Shown here: positions 8,500 through 17,500 of the stretch, in pieces
Layout: each line of letters starts with the position of its first letter
Position numbering within the stretch: the stretch's first letter is position 1
NCBI RefSeq assembly: GCF_000377565.1
Contig: NZ_KB898363.1
Location: 1-64,000, forward strand
DNA length: 64,000 bases
Direction of reading: 5' to 3'
From: Rhizobium sp. 2MFCol3.1
Lineage (GTDB): Bacteria; Pseudomonadota; Alphaproteobacteria; Rhizobiales; Rhizobiaceae
Notes under the pieces: model-generated
The model's input: only the letters and a program-made list of their open reading frames with translations
What the model was told of the DNA's origin: nothing
The model's database searches: none
Translations under genes and position numbers: made by a program

Positions 8500-9525
8500 G
8501 TGGACGGGCGCGCCATTGCGTCCGGTGCGATCGCACATCGTACGATTGCACCTGGGATCGTCACCGCGCCGGCCTTTCCAGGCATCGAGCGTATCGAAGC
8601 GAACTTCGCCGGAAACGCCTTCGAGCCGCATCGTCACGATACTTATGCGCTTGGGGTGACGCTCAAGGGCGTGCAGACATTTTCCTATCGTGGCGAGCGG
8701 CGCTTCAGCCTGCCGGGGCAGGTGATCGTGCTGCATCCCGACGAGGAGCATGATGGCGGGGCGGGGACCGATCACGGGCTGCAATACCGCATGCTCTATC
8801 TGGAACCGGCGCTGCTCTTCGACTGTCTTGAAGCGGCGCGCATCGGCTTGCCGTTCGTCGATCAGCCAGTCTTCGACGATCCCGTGCTTGCCGGGACGCT
8901 TCTGGGGGCGCTGAGTGAACTGGACCGGGAATTGGATGAACTCTTCGTCGACGACTTCGTGTCACGCGTGGCGGGTGGTCTGGCGCGGCATGCGGGTACT
9001 CCGCGTCGGCCGCTTGGCAGCATTGCCTGGCAGCGCGCGCGGATGGCACGGGATTATCTCGAGGCGCATGCGACGCGGCCGGTGACATCACCGGCTTGTG
9101 CGTCCTCGCATTCGCCGCAGCGTCCATGGTTGCCATGGCGTCGGACGTGAAGCTGGACCTGTCCATGCGGATCGCGCGCCACGGAGACCACGCCGAGGTT
9201 GCACTTGCGGCCTAGGTGCCTGTCGTCGCGGCTCTGCCGTGCGCAGTGGATGGGTGCCAGTTCGGCCGAACTGGAGGCGGTGACGGGGCTCGATCGGTTT
9301 CAGCTGGCGCGGCATTTCCGGGCGGCGTTCGCGACCAGCCCGCATCGCTATCTGCTGATGCGGCGGCTGCAGCAGGCGCGCGCGATGATCGGGGCCGGGG
9401 AGGCGCTGGCGGAGGCGGCGTTTGCCACCGGCTTTGCCGACCAGAGCCATTTCAACCGGCATTTCAAGAAGGCCTATGGCATGACGCCCGGCCAATGGGC
9501 GGGGCTGAGGCGAGACCTTTTCTAG
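8500..9525 (+). pseudogene. AraC-family regulator interrupted by a 174-bp insert
   Basis: The N-terminal half (8500-9089) is an intact AraC sensor/cupin domain (FEPHRHDTYALGVTLKGVQTF; LHPDEEHDG) running into the first DNA-binding helix (SIAWQRARMARDYLEAHATRPVTS). The C-terminal half (9264-9525) is the rest of the AraC HTH (AELEAVTGLDRFQLARHFRAAF ... AAFATGFADQSHFNRHFKKAYGMTPGQW). Both halves are in the same frame, but 174 bp between them bring a stop at 9148-9150, so the product loses its DNA-binding domain. The start is uncertain: GTG 8500, or TTG near 8481. It is divergent from the DUF2000 gene it would be expected to regulate. The stop codon overlaps that of the convergent AbrB-family gene. 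Confidence 0.85.
9090..9263. other. 174-bp insertion inside the AraC gene
   Basis: This segment has no place in an AraC domain, and removing it joins ...HATRPVT to AELEAVTGL in frame (174 = 58 codons). In the +1-shifted frame it reads like a short secretory leader (LCVLAFAAASMVAMA, then SDVKLDLSMRIARHGDHAEVALA and a stop at 9212), so it may be a gene fragment captured from elsewhere. No clear target-site duplication or terminal inverted repeat is visible, so I do not call it a transposable element. Confidence 0.6.
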
Positions 9526-10637
9526 GCCGGATTTTCCGCAAGGCCGGAGCGCCGGGCGATGAAGCGGGCAAGCATGGGGCCGGTGAACAGGATGATCAGG
9601 AAGCGGCCGGTCTGCATGGCCATCACGAAGGGGACGTCGACGTCGCTGGACGCCGCGATGATGGCGACGGAATCGGCGCCGCCCGGGCTGGTGGCGAGAT
9701 AGGCGGTCAGCGGATCGACGCCGGCGAAGACATGAAGCGCATAGGCCATGCAGCCGCATAGCGACATCAGAAACAGGATCGAGGCGGCGACGCGCGGCAG
9801 GGCGCGGGCGGCATGGGCGATGATCCCGCGGGTGAAGCGCAGCCCGATGCTCCAGCCGATCAAGGCATAGCTGATCGCCAGCAGCCACATGGGGAGCTCT
9901 ATCTTCAACAGGCCAAAGCCCTGCAGCAGCGAGCCGACGACGAGCGGCACGATGATGGTACCGCCGGGGATGCGAAAGCGGACAGCACAAAAGGCCGAGA
10001 CGATCGTCAGTGCGACGGTTGCGGCGAGGGCCGGCCAGTCGATCGGCGGAAACATGATCAGCGGCGGCGGCTCGCCGCCATCGGCTGCCACCCATAGGCG
10101 GGCCACGACGGAAGCGGCAACGGCCACGAAGACGACGCGCAGATATTGCATGAAGGCGACGAGGCGGGCGTCGGCGCCATAGGCTTCCGACATGATGACC
10201 ATGGCCGATGCCGCACCCGGCGACGAGCCCCAGACCGCCGTCGTGCCCGGCAGTACCTGCCAGCGGGTCAGGAGCCAGCCGAGCAGGCCGGCGGCGGCGA
10301 TGACGGAGAAGATCATCGCAAGAAAGAGCGGGGCATCGGTCGCCATCGTCTGCAGGATATCGACGGTGATGGCGCGGGCCATCATGAAGCCCACCAGCGC
10401 CTGGCCGAACAGGAGCGGTCCGCGCGGGACGCGCAGCGATCCCTGGCCGATCGATACCGCCAGCACGATCGCGGCGACCATCGGGCCGATCAGCAGCGAG
10501 GCGGGCAGGCCGAGCATTTCCAGGCCGACAACAAGAATGGTGGATAGCGCGAGCAGGAATGCCCAGCGCGGCAGGCTGGCGGTTCGGAGTTTGCGGCTGG
10601 CGTCTTTCAACGGCTTATCCGATGCATGTCTTGCCAA
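9522..10637 (-). CDS. AbrB-family integral membrane protein (putative transporter)
   Basis: Polytopic membrane protein of about 371 residues with roughly ten hydrophobic helices arranged as two repeats. Gly-rich signature segments occur in both halves: GTTAVWGSSPGAASAMVIMSEAYGADARLVA and, near the C-terminus, AYLATSPGGADSVAIIAASSDVDVPFVMAMQTGR. This is the AbrB/'ammonia monooxygenase' membrane family, a misleading name: it is neither the Bacillus regulator nor a monooxygenase. A transporter role is an inference from topology. The first codon is TTG at 10637 without a good ribosome site, so the exact start is unsure; the first helix begins about residue 24. Its stop overlaps the stop of the broken AraC gene. 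Confidence 0.82.
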   Translation of the reverse strand: MARHASDKPLKDASRKLRTASLPRWAFLLALSTILVVGLEMLGLPASLLIGPMVAAIVLAVSIGQGSLRVPRGPLLFGQALVGFMMARAITVDILQTMATDAPLFLAMIFSVIAAAGLLGWLLTRWQVLPGTTAVWGSSPGAASAMVIMSEAYGADARLVAFMQYLRVVFVAVAASVVARLWVAADGGEPPPLIMFPPIDWPALAATVALTIVSAFCAVRFRIPGGTIIVPLVVGSLLQGFGLLKIELPMWLLAISYALIGWSIGLRFTRGIIAHAARALPRVAASILFLMSLCGCMAYALHVFAGVDPLTAYLATSPGGADSVAIIAASSDVDVPFVMAMQTGRFLIILFTGPMLARFIARRSGLAENPA

Positions 10638-10767
10638 TGCTGATGACGGGTCGATGCGACGTCTGGGGGAGCGGCAGAGGCTTTGCTGGAAAATCGGCGG
10701 GCGCCGATGGCGTGCCGTGGGTATAGGCGCCGTCTGCGCATGGGGTCAATTGCGAATTCTTGGGGTC

Positions 10768-11670
10768 CTACATGCTGACATTGGCGGCGAGGAAATCGAG
10801 CAGCGCACGCACCCGCGCCGGCAGAGGGCCGCCCTGGCCGATATAGACGGCGTGAAATTCCTCGGTGTCTCCAGGGTTGAAGTCCTCAAGAAGCGGGACC
10901 AGGCGGCCGGCCTTTATATCGGCGCGGACGGTGAAGCGGGCGAGGCGGCCGAGGCCGGCGCCCGCCAAGGCCATGTGCCGCATCGCCTCGCCATCGGCGA
11001 CCTGGATGCCTGGTGTGAGAGGTAAGCGCATGATGTCGCCGGCATCGCGCATCGGCCAGCCCTCGACGCTGCGGGCATAGGAGAGGCCGATGCGGCGGTG
11101 GTGTTCGAGATCGGACACGGTGGTGGGTGTGCCGTGTGTTTCCAGGTAACCGGGCGAGGCGACGATGACCATATCCGTCGCCCCAAGCTTGCGGGCGATC
11201 AGCGTCGAGCTCTTCAGCGGTCCGGCGCGGATGGCGACGTCGGCGCGGTCGTCGAGGAGGTCTACGACCCTGTCGGTGTAGGAGATGTCGAGCGTGATCC
11301 TGGGATGAAGGGCGAGGAAGCCCGAGACGAGCGGCGCGAGGATGTGGTTGCCGAAGGAGGCGCTGGTGTTGATGCGGACCGGGCCGGCGGCAAGTTCTCC
11401 CGATGATGCGGAGCGCTCGGCCTCGGCGATATCGGCGAGAATGGTGACGCTGCGCTCATAGAAGGCGCAGCCCTCGGGCGTCAGTTGCAGCTTGCGGGTG
11501 GAGCGGTTGACGAGGCGGGCGCCGAGGCGGGCTTCGAGCCGCGCGACCAGCTTGCTGACGGCCGATGGCGTCATGCGGCAGGCGTGGGCGGCGGCGGTGA
11601 AGCCGCCTAGTTCGACGGCGCGGACGAAGACTTCCATCTCTCCGGAGCGGTTGATATCCTGTCTGCTCAT
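10768..11670 (-). CDS. LysR-family transcriptional regulator
   Basis: LysR regulator of 300 residues. The winged HTH occupies residues 10-70 (FTAAAHACRMTPSAVSKLVARLEARLGARLVNRSTRKLQLTPEG). The substrate-binding domain follows from about residue 95 (VRINTSASFGNHILAPLVSGFLALHPRITLDISYTDRVVDLL...). It is divergent from an aldo-keto reductase gene with a palindromic operator between them, so that reductase is the likely target. This class often autoregulates and activates with a small-molecule inducer, but the ligand is unknown. Confidence 0.92.
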   Translation of the reverse strand: MSRQDINRSGEMEVFVRAVELGGFTAAAHACRMTPSAVSKLVARLEARLGARLVNRSTRKLQLTPEGCAFYERSVTILADIAEAERSASSGELAAGPVRINTSASFGNHILAPLVSGFLALHPRITLDISYTDRVVDLLDDRADVAIRAGPLKSSTLIARKLGATDMVIVASPGYLETHGTPTTVSDLEHHRRIGLSYARSVEGWPMRDAGDIMRLPLTPGIQVADGEAMRHMALAGAGLGRLARFTVRADIKAGRLVPLLEDFNPGDTEEFHAVYIGQGGPLPARVRALLDFLAANVSM

Positions 11671-11678
11671 GATGACTT

Positions 11679-11692
11679 CAATTCATGAATTG
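11679..11692. promoter_or_regulatory. Likely LysR operator between divergent genes
   Basis: CAATTCATGAATTG is a perfect 14-bp palindrome 8 bp from the LysR start codon and 70 bp from the reductase gene. The position fits autoregulation by the LysR protein. Confidence 0.6.
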
Positions 11693-11762
11693 TGTTCCTG
11701 AAGGCAATCTATTTCATCGCGTGTGGAGTGTCTATCTCTTGTGAAGAAACAGGAGACTGAAG

Positions 11763-12797
11763 ATGGAATACAGACAGCTTGGCGCATCCGGCCTTCGCGT
11801 GCCGGTGTTGAGTTTCGGCGCGGGCACGTTCGGCGGATCGGGGCCGCTCTTCGGCGCCTGGGGCAATACCACGGGCGCCGAGGCGTCGCGGATGGTGGAT
11901 ATCGCGATCGAGGCGGGGGTGACGCTGTTCGATACCGCCGACGTCTATTCGGCGGGCGCGTCGGAGGAGGTGCTTGGCCACGCGATCAAGGGCAGGCGCG
12001 ATCAGGTGTTGCTCTCGACGAAGACCGCGCTTCCTGTCGGTGACGGACCCGGTGATTGGGGGACATCGCGCACAAGATTGCTGCGAGCGACGGATGCGGC
12101 GTTGAAGCGGCTTGGCACCGATTATATCGACTTGTTGCAGCTGCACGCCTTCGATGCGTCGACGCCGATCGAGGAGGTGCTGTCGACGCTGGATCAGCTG
12201 ATCGATGCCGGGAAAATCCGCTATATCGGCGTTTCCAACTTCTCCGGATGGCAGCTGATGAAGTCGCTTGGCGTATCCGCTCAGCATGGCTATCCGCGCT
12301 ATGTGGCGCATCAGGTCTATTACTCGCTGGCCGGCCGCGACTATGAGTGGGAGCTGATGCCGCTTGGCGCCGATCAGGGTGTGGGAGCGCTCGTTTGGAG
12401 CCCGCTTGCCTGGGGGCGGCTGACCGGGAAGATCAGGCGCGGGCAGCCTCTGCCCGAGGGAAGCCGGCTGCACCAGACGGCGGAATATGGTCCTCCCGTC
12501 GACGATGAGAAGCTCTACGATATCGTCGATGCGCTCGACATCGTGGCCGAAGAGACCGGCAAGACCGTGCCGCAGATCGCGCTCAACTGGCTGATCGGCC
12601 GCCCGACGGTGTCGAGCGTGATCATCGGCGCGCGCAACGAGGAGCAGCTGCGGCAGAACCTCGGGGCTGTCGGCTGGTCGCTGTCGAAAGAGCAGGTCGA
12701 GCGGCTCGACAAGGCGAGTGCCGTCAGCGCGCCCTATCCCTATTTTCCGTATCAGCGGCAGGAGGGTTTTGCGCGATTGAACCCGCCGCTCGTCTGA
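11763..12797 (+). CDS. Aldo/keto reductase (Kv-beta/YghZ-like branch)
   Basis: NADPH-dependent aldo/keto reductase of 344 residues. The catalytic tetrad can be read: Asp and Tyr in DTADVYSAG (near 55-60), Lys in LLSTKTAL, His in DLLQLHAFD. NADPH contacts lie in VSSVIIGARNEEQLRQNL near the C-terminus. The opening MEYRQLGASGLRV and the length place it with the voltage-gated K+ channel beta-subunit-like AKRs. AGGAG lies 7 nt before the ATG. It is divergent from the LysR gene. It is a paralogue of the gene at 59386-60444, which has the same opening and the same VYSAGASEE segment. Confidence 0.92.
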   Translation: MEYRQLGASGLRVPVLSFGAGTFGGSGPLFGAWGNTTGAEASRMVDIAIEAGVTLFDTADVYSAGASEEVLGHAIKGRRDQVLLSTKTALPVGDGPGDWGTSRTRLLRATDAALKRLGTDYIDLLQLHAFDASTPIEEVLSTLDQLIDAGKIRYIGVSNFSGWQLMKSLGVSAQHGYPRYVAHQVYYSLAGRDYEWELMPLGADQGVGALVWSPLAWGRLTGKIRRGQPLPEGSRLHQTAEYGPPVDDEKLYDIVDALDIVAEETGKTVPQIALNWLIGRPTVSSVIIGARNEEQLRQNLGAVGWSLSKEQVERLDKASAVSAPYPYFPYQRQEGFARLNPPLV

Positions 12798-12904
12798 GCA
12801 CAATGACGGCCGTACCGCTGCGGCTATTCTGCTACTAGACAGCCGCCATCTCTTGTCTCATACCAACCTGCCTCCCAGGCAACGACGGTAAGGAGATCAA
12901 AGAG

Positions 12905-14317
12905 ATGGCGCTCAAAGACGCAAAGGCCGGCACACGCAACGAGGCGGGTATCGCCAGCGTTCTCGGCATCCTGAAACAGAGCTTCGGCGAGCGCTTCCAG
13001 ACCGGCCAGTCGTTTCGCGAACAGCATGCGCACACGACCACCTACATTCCCTCGCAGCTGCCTGACGGCGTGCTCTTCGCCGAGAGCGCCGATGATGTGA
13101 AGGCTGTCGTGAAGGTCTGCGCGGAGCACAAGGTTCCGGTCATCGGCTTCGGTACGGGTTCGTCGCTGGAAGGGCAGGTCAATGCGCCCAACGGCGGCAT
13201 TTCGATCGATTTCAGCCGGATGAACCGCGTGCTCGAGGTCAATATGGAAGACCTCGACTGCACCGTCGAGCCGGGCGTCACCCGCGAAGACCTGAACACC
13301 TATCTGCGCGACACCGGCCTGTTTTTCCCGATCGATCCGGGCGCCAATGCCTCGATCGGCGGCATGACGGCGACGCGGGCATCCGGCACCAACGCCGTGC
13401 GCTACGGCACGATGAAGGACAACGTGCTCTCCGTCACCGCCGTTACCGCCAATGGCGAGGAAATCCGCACGGCGCGCCGCGCCCGCAAGTCCTCGGCCGG
13501 CTATGACCTGACGCGGCTTTTCGTCGGCTCCGAGGGTACGCTTGGTATCCTGACCTCGGTGACGCTTCGCTTGCAGGGCATTCCGCAGAAGATCGGCGGC
13601 GGCGTCTGCGCGTTTCCGACGGTGCGTGCTGCCTGCGATGCGGTGATCATGACGATCCAGATGGGCGTGCCCGTCGCGCGCATCGAGCTTCTGGATGCCC
13701 TGCAGATCCGCGCCTGCAACGCCTATTCGAAACTGAACTACGACGAGAAGCCGACGCTGTTCGTCGAGTTCCACGGCACAGACGAAACCGTCGCGCTGCA
13801 ATCGGCGCAGTTCGGCGAGATCGCGGCGGAATGCGGGGGCGGTGAGTTCGCCTGGACCGTCAACGCCGAGGAGCGCAACAAGCTCTGGAAAGCCCGCCAT
13901 GACGCCTATTGGGCTTCGCGGGCGCTGGCGCCGGAGATGGCGGCGCTTTCGACCGACGTCTGCGTGCCGATCTCGCGCCTGGCCGATTGCATCGGCGAGA
14001 CGCAGGCCGATATCGAGGAGCATGGTCTTCTCGCGATGATCGTCGGCCATGCTGGCGACGGGAACTTTCACGTGCTGCTCCTGTTCGATGACAAGACGGA
14101 GGAGGGGATCGCCGTTGCCGAGGGCTTCGTGGCGCGCCTCAACAAGCGGGCGCTTGAAATGGACGGCACCTGCACCGGCGAACACGGTATCGGCCAGGGC
14201 AAGATGGCGTTCCTCGAAGAAGAACTTGGGGGCGCGGTCGATCTGATGCGTCAGGTCAAGCATGCGCTCGACCCGGATAACATCTTCAATCCGGGCAAGA
14301 TTTTCCATTCTGCCTGA
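12905..14317 (+). CDS. FAD-linked oxidase, D-lactate dehydrogenase/glycolate oxidase (GlcD) type
   Basis: Flavoprotein of 470 residues that oxidises a 2-hydroxy acid, most likely D-lactate or a related D-2-hydroxyacid, and passes electrons to a cytochrome or quinone. The N-terminal FAD-binding PCMH-type domain (about 45-225) contains PVIGFGTGSSLEGQ, DPGANASIGGMTATRASGTNAVRYG and VGSEGTLGILT. The C-terminal FAD-oxidase domain ends with GHAGDGNFHVLLLFD and the signature CTGEHGIGQGKM...DPDNIFNPGK. The layout matches the mitochondrial-type LDHD/Dld rather than the three-part glycolate oxidase, since no glcE or glcF neighbours are present. It appears monocistronic. Confidence 0.9.
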   Translation: MALKDAKAGTRNEAGIASVLGILKQSFGERFQTGQSFREQHAHTTTYIPSQLPDGVLFAESADDVKAVVKVCAEHKVPVIGFGTGSSLEGQVNAPNGGISIDFSRMNRVLEVNMEDLDCTVEPGVTREDLNTYLRDTGLFFPIDPGANASIGGMTATRASGTNAVRYGTMKDNVLSVTAVTANGEEIRTARRARKSSAGYDLTRLFVGSEGTLGILTSVTLRLQGIPQKIGGGVCAFPTVRAACDAVIMTIQMGVPVARIELLDALQIRACNAYSKLNYDEKPTLFVEFHGTDETVALQSAQFGEIAAECGGGEFAWTVNAEERNKLWKARHDAYWASRALAPEMAALSTDVCVPISRLADCIGETQADIEEHGLLAMIVGHAGDGNFHVLLLFDDKTEEGIAVAEGFVARLNKRALEMDGTCTGEHGIGQGKMAFLEEELGGAVDLMRQVKHALDPDNIFNPGKIFHSA

Positions 14318-14492
14318 AAATCAACACTCTGTTTTGATCTTGGCTTGCTTGCGGCATGAATGCCGATAGGGATTGAGAACAGCGTAGCGAATCGGAGCGC
14401 CGCCGGGAAAGCGTGGGCGTAACAAGGAATTGCGCGGTTTGTTGCCTGAAAGCGGCTTCACACGCTTCGGGTTGATGATCTAGGGTCAAAAT

Positions 14493-14513
14493 TCGATCGG
14501 GTATCCTGATCGA
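14493..14513. promoter_or_regulatory. Near-perfect 21-bp palindrome upstream of the AsmA gene
   Basis: TCGATCGGGTATCCTGATCG plus a final A matches its reverse complement at 8 of 10 paired positions. It lies 47-67 bp before the AsmA start and could be an operator. No cognate factor can be named. The rest of the 14318-14559 gap holds no gene that I can see. Confidence 0.35.
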
Positions 14514-14559
14514 GTTTGGCCTGGTGTCCGCGGTGTAGCCCGAATGGAGAATGATTGAC

Positions 14560-17500
14560 TTGGTAGGCCGGTTTCTCGTCGTACTGGGTGGTGTGGTTGT
14601 CGTGGCGCTGTTCGTGGCGCTGTTCGCGCCTATGTTCATCGATTGGACGGGCTTCCGACAGAATTTCGAGGATCAGGCCAGCCGTATCATCGGCAAGAAA
14701 GTCGTGGTCCACGGCGCGGTCGATGCGCGCCTTTTGCCGTTCCCGTCGGTGACGATGCATGACGTGCGCGTCGGCCAGGAGCAGGACGGCTCGCCGATCG
14801 TGCAGGTCGAGCAGTTTTCCATGGATGCGGAACTGGCGCCGTTCCTCTCGGGCGAGGCGCTGATCTTCGACATGCGCGTGGTCAATCCCAAGGTCAAGCT
14901 GCGGCTCTTGAAGGATGGCACCCTGGACTGGACGCGCGGCAGCCAGCCGGAAATTCCCGCCAAGACGGTGGTTCTCGAAAACGTGCATGTCAGCGGCGGT
15001 GACGTTCAATTCATCGACGATCAATCGGGCCGCACGCGTCTCGTGACCGGGATCAACGCCGAGATGTCGGCGAAATCGCTGGCCGGGCCGTGGCGCATCG
15101 AGGGTGATGCGGCGCTCGACGGCGAGCATGGCAATTTCCTCATCTCCAGCAACCAGCTGGACGAGAACGGTGTGCTCAGGATGCGCACCCGGCTGCAGCC
15201 GGACAAGCATCCTGTTTCGGTCGATCTCGATGGCGAGCTGAAGCTCGTCGACCGCAAGCCAAACTACCAGGGCACGATGTCGGCGCAGATCGAGCGCGCG
15301 GGCACCAACCAGGCCAAGGGCACCGACAAGAGCCAGTCACCGCGGCTGAAGGGCAAGTTCGAGCTCACCAACGAGAGCATCCGCATCCCCGAATATCGCC
15401 TCGAGATCGGCGCGGTGGAAGACCCCTATGTGGTGACAGGCGAGGCGACGCTCGATACCGGCGTGAAGCCGCAGTTCCTGCTCACCGCCGATGGCCAGCA
15501 GATCGACGTCAATCGCATCGGCAATCAGGGTTCCGGCGGCAAGACCTCGCGCGATCCGAGCCTTTCGGCCAAGCAGCGGCTGAATGCGCTGATCCAGATT
15601 GTTTCGCAGATTCCGGTGCCGCAGGTGCCCGGCAAGGCGAGTGTCAGGCTGCCGGCGATCGTGGCCGGTGACACCACCATTCGTGACGTGCAGCTCGATC
15701 TGGAGCCGGCCGGCAGTGGCTGGACGATCGACCACGCCTTCGGCACGCTGCCGGGGCGCACGCTGGTCGAGGGCAATGGTCAGCTGACATTGCAGGGCCA
15801 GCCGTCCTTCAAGGGCGCGATCACCGTTGCCTCTAAACAGCCGACCGGCCTTGCCTCGTGGCTGTCTGGCGATGTCGATCCGGCGATACGGTCGCTGCAG
15901 CAGGCCGGTTTTTCGGCGAATGTGAACCTCACGCATGAGCGCCAGACGTTCGATGATCTCGAGATCGCGGTTGGCCCAGCGACGCTGAAGGGCAGGCTCG
16001 ACCGCCAGGCAGTGCCGAACCAGGCGCCGACGCTTGATGTGGCGCTTGCCGGCGATGCGCTCGATCTCGACGCGCTCCGAGCACTGACCGGCCTGTTTAC
16101 CGGGCAGGATGCGGGCAACAACGTGCTCGACCACAAGATTAAGGCGCAGCTCAAGGCCGACAAGTTCACGGCGTTTGGTGTCGAGGCCGGCGATGTCGAG
16201 ACGAGCTTCACGATCGCCGACGGCGCGCTCGGAGTGGACAAGCTTTCGGTGAAGAACCTGGCGGGCGCCGAGTTCACGGCGACCGGCCGCGCCGAGGGCT
16301 CGCTGCTCGACTACAAGGGCTCGGGCGAGATCACCTTCAAGGCGGCCGATCCCGGTCCGTTCTTCACCATGCTGAAGGAGAAACTGCCGCAGCATCCGGT
16401 CATGGACCGGCTGGTGCGCAACGCGGCCTGGTACACGAATACGGCGCTGCGTGGCGCGGTCACGCTCGGTAGCGATCAGGACAACGGGCTCTCGGTGACG
16501 CTTGCCGGCGTCGCCAATGGCAGCCGCGTGAACCTCGATTACCGCATGTCCGACCTTCTGGCGCTGACCGGCAAGGGCACGACGAGCCTCGAGGCGACGC
16601 TCGAGAACAATGTGACCTCGGTGCTGTTCGGTCAGGCGGGGCTCGATCCGTTGCCCGTCGATGCGGATGCCAACGGCCGCATGACGCTGAAGGTGCAGGC
16701 GGAGGGGACCGATCCTGCTGATGCCAACCTGACATTTGCCACGGACCGCACCTCGTTTACCGCCGCCGGTAAGGTCGATATCCGGCCGCAGAGCTTCATG
16801 AACGGGCAGCTGGCGCTGTCGCTGGAGAGCGCCGATCTCGACCCTTATCTCGTCATGAACGGCATCGGCGTGCCGCAGATGGGCACCGGCTTGCCGTTCA
16901 AGCTGACGACGACGGCGGCGATCGATGGCGACAAGGTCGCTTTCGGCAACATTGCCGGCCATGCGGCGGACAACGAATTCACCGGCGCCATGACGCTGGA
17001 TCGCAAGGCAGAGCGGACGACGGCCTCAGGCGATCTCGCCCTGACGAAGGCCGATGCCACCTGGCTTGGCGAGGCGGTCTATGGGCCGATGACGGATCCG
17101 GCGAACGGCAACCTCTTGGCGGCGCCGCTCGGCATTCCGGTGTTCAAGGACATGGATGTCAACCTGAAGCTCACCGCCAAGCAGTTCTGGCTCGGCTGGT
17201 CGAACCCGATCACCGACTTCACCTCCAACGTCGCCTACAAGGGTGACGAGCTGCAGCTGAACGACATGAAGGGCAACTGGGACGGCGGCACAGTCGATGC
17301 CAATGTGAAGTTCACAAATGCCGATGGAACAGGCTTCCTGCAGACCAAGCTTGCGCTTGCCGATGCCGATCTCGGCGGCGTCGTGTGGCAGCGGGACGGC
17401 GGTTCGCCTGTGGCCAGCGGCAAGTTCGGGCTGGCACTGTCGATGGAAGCATCGGGCAAGTCGATGAAGGATATCGCAAGCTCTCTCAACGGTTCCGGCG

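Noticed and set aside
14430..14475. Possible third copy of the intergenic palindromic repeat upstream of the AsmA gene
   Set aside because: Only the short GCTTCACAC core is shared and no palindrome is formed; too degenerate to call.
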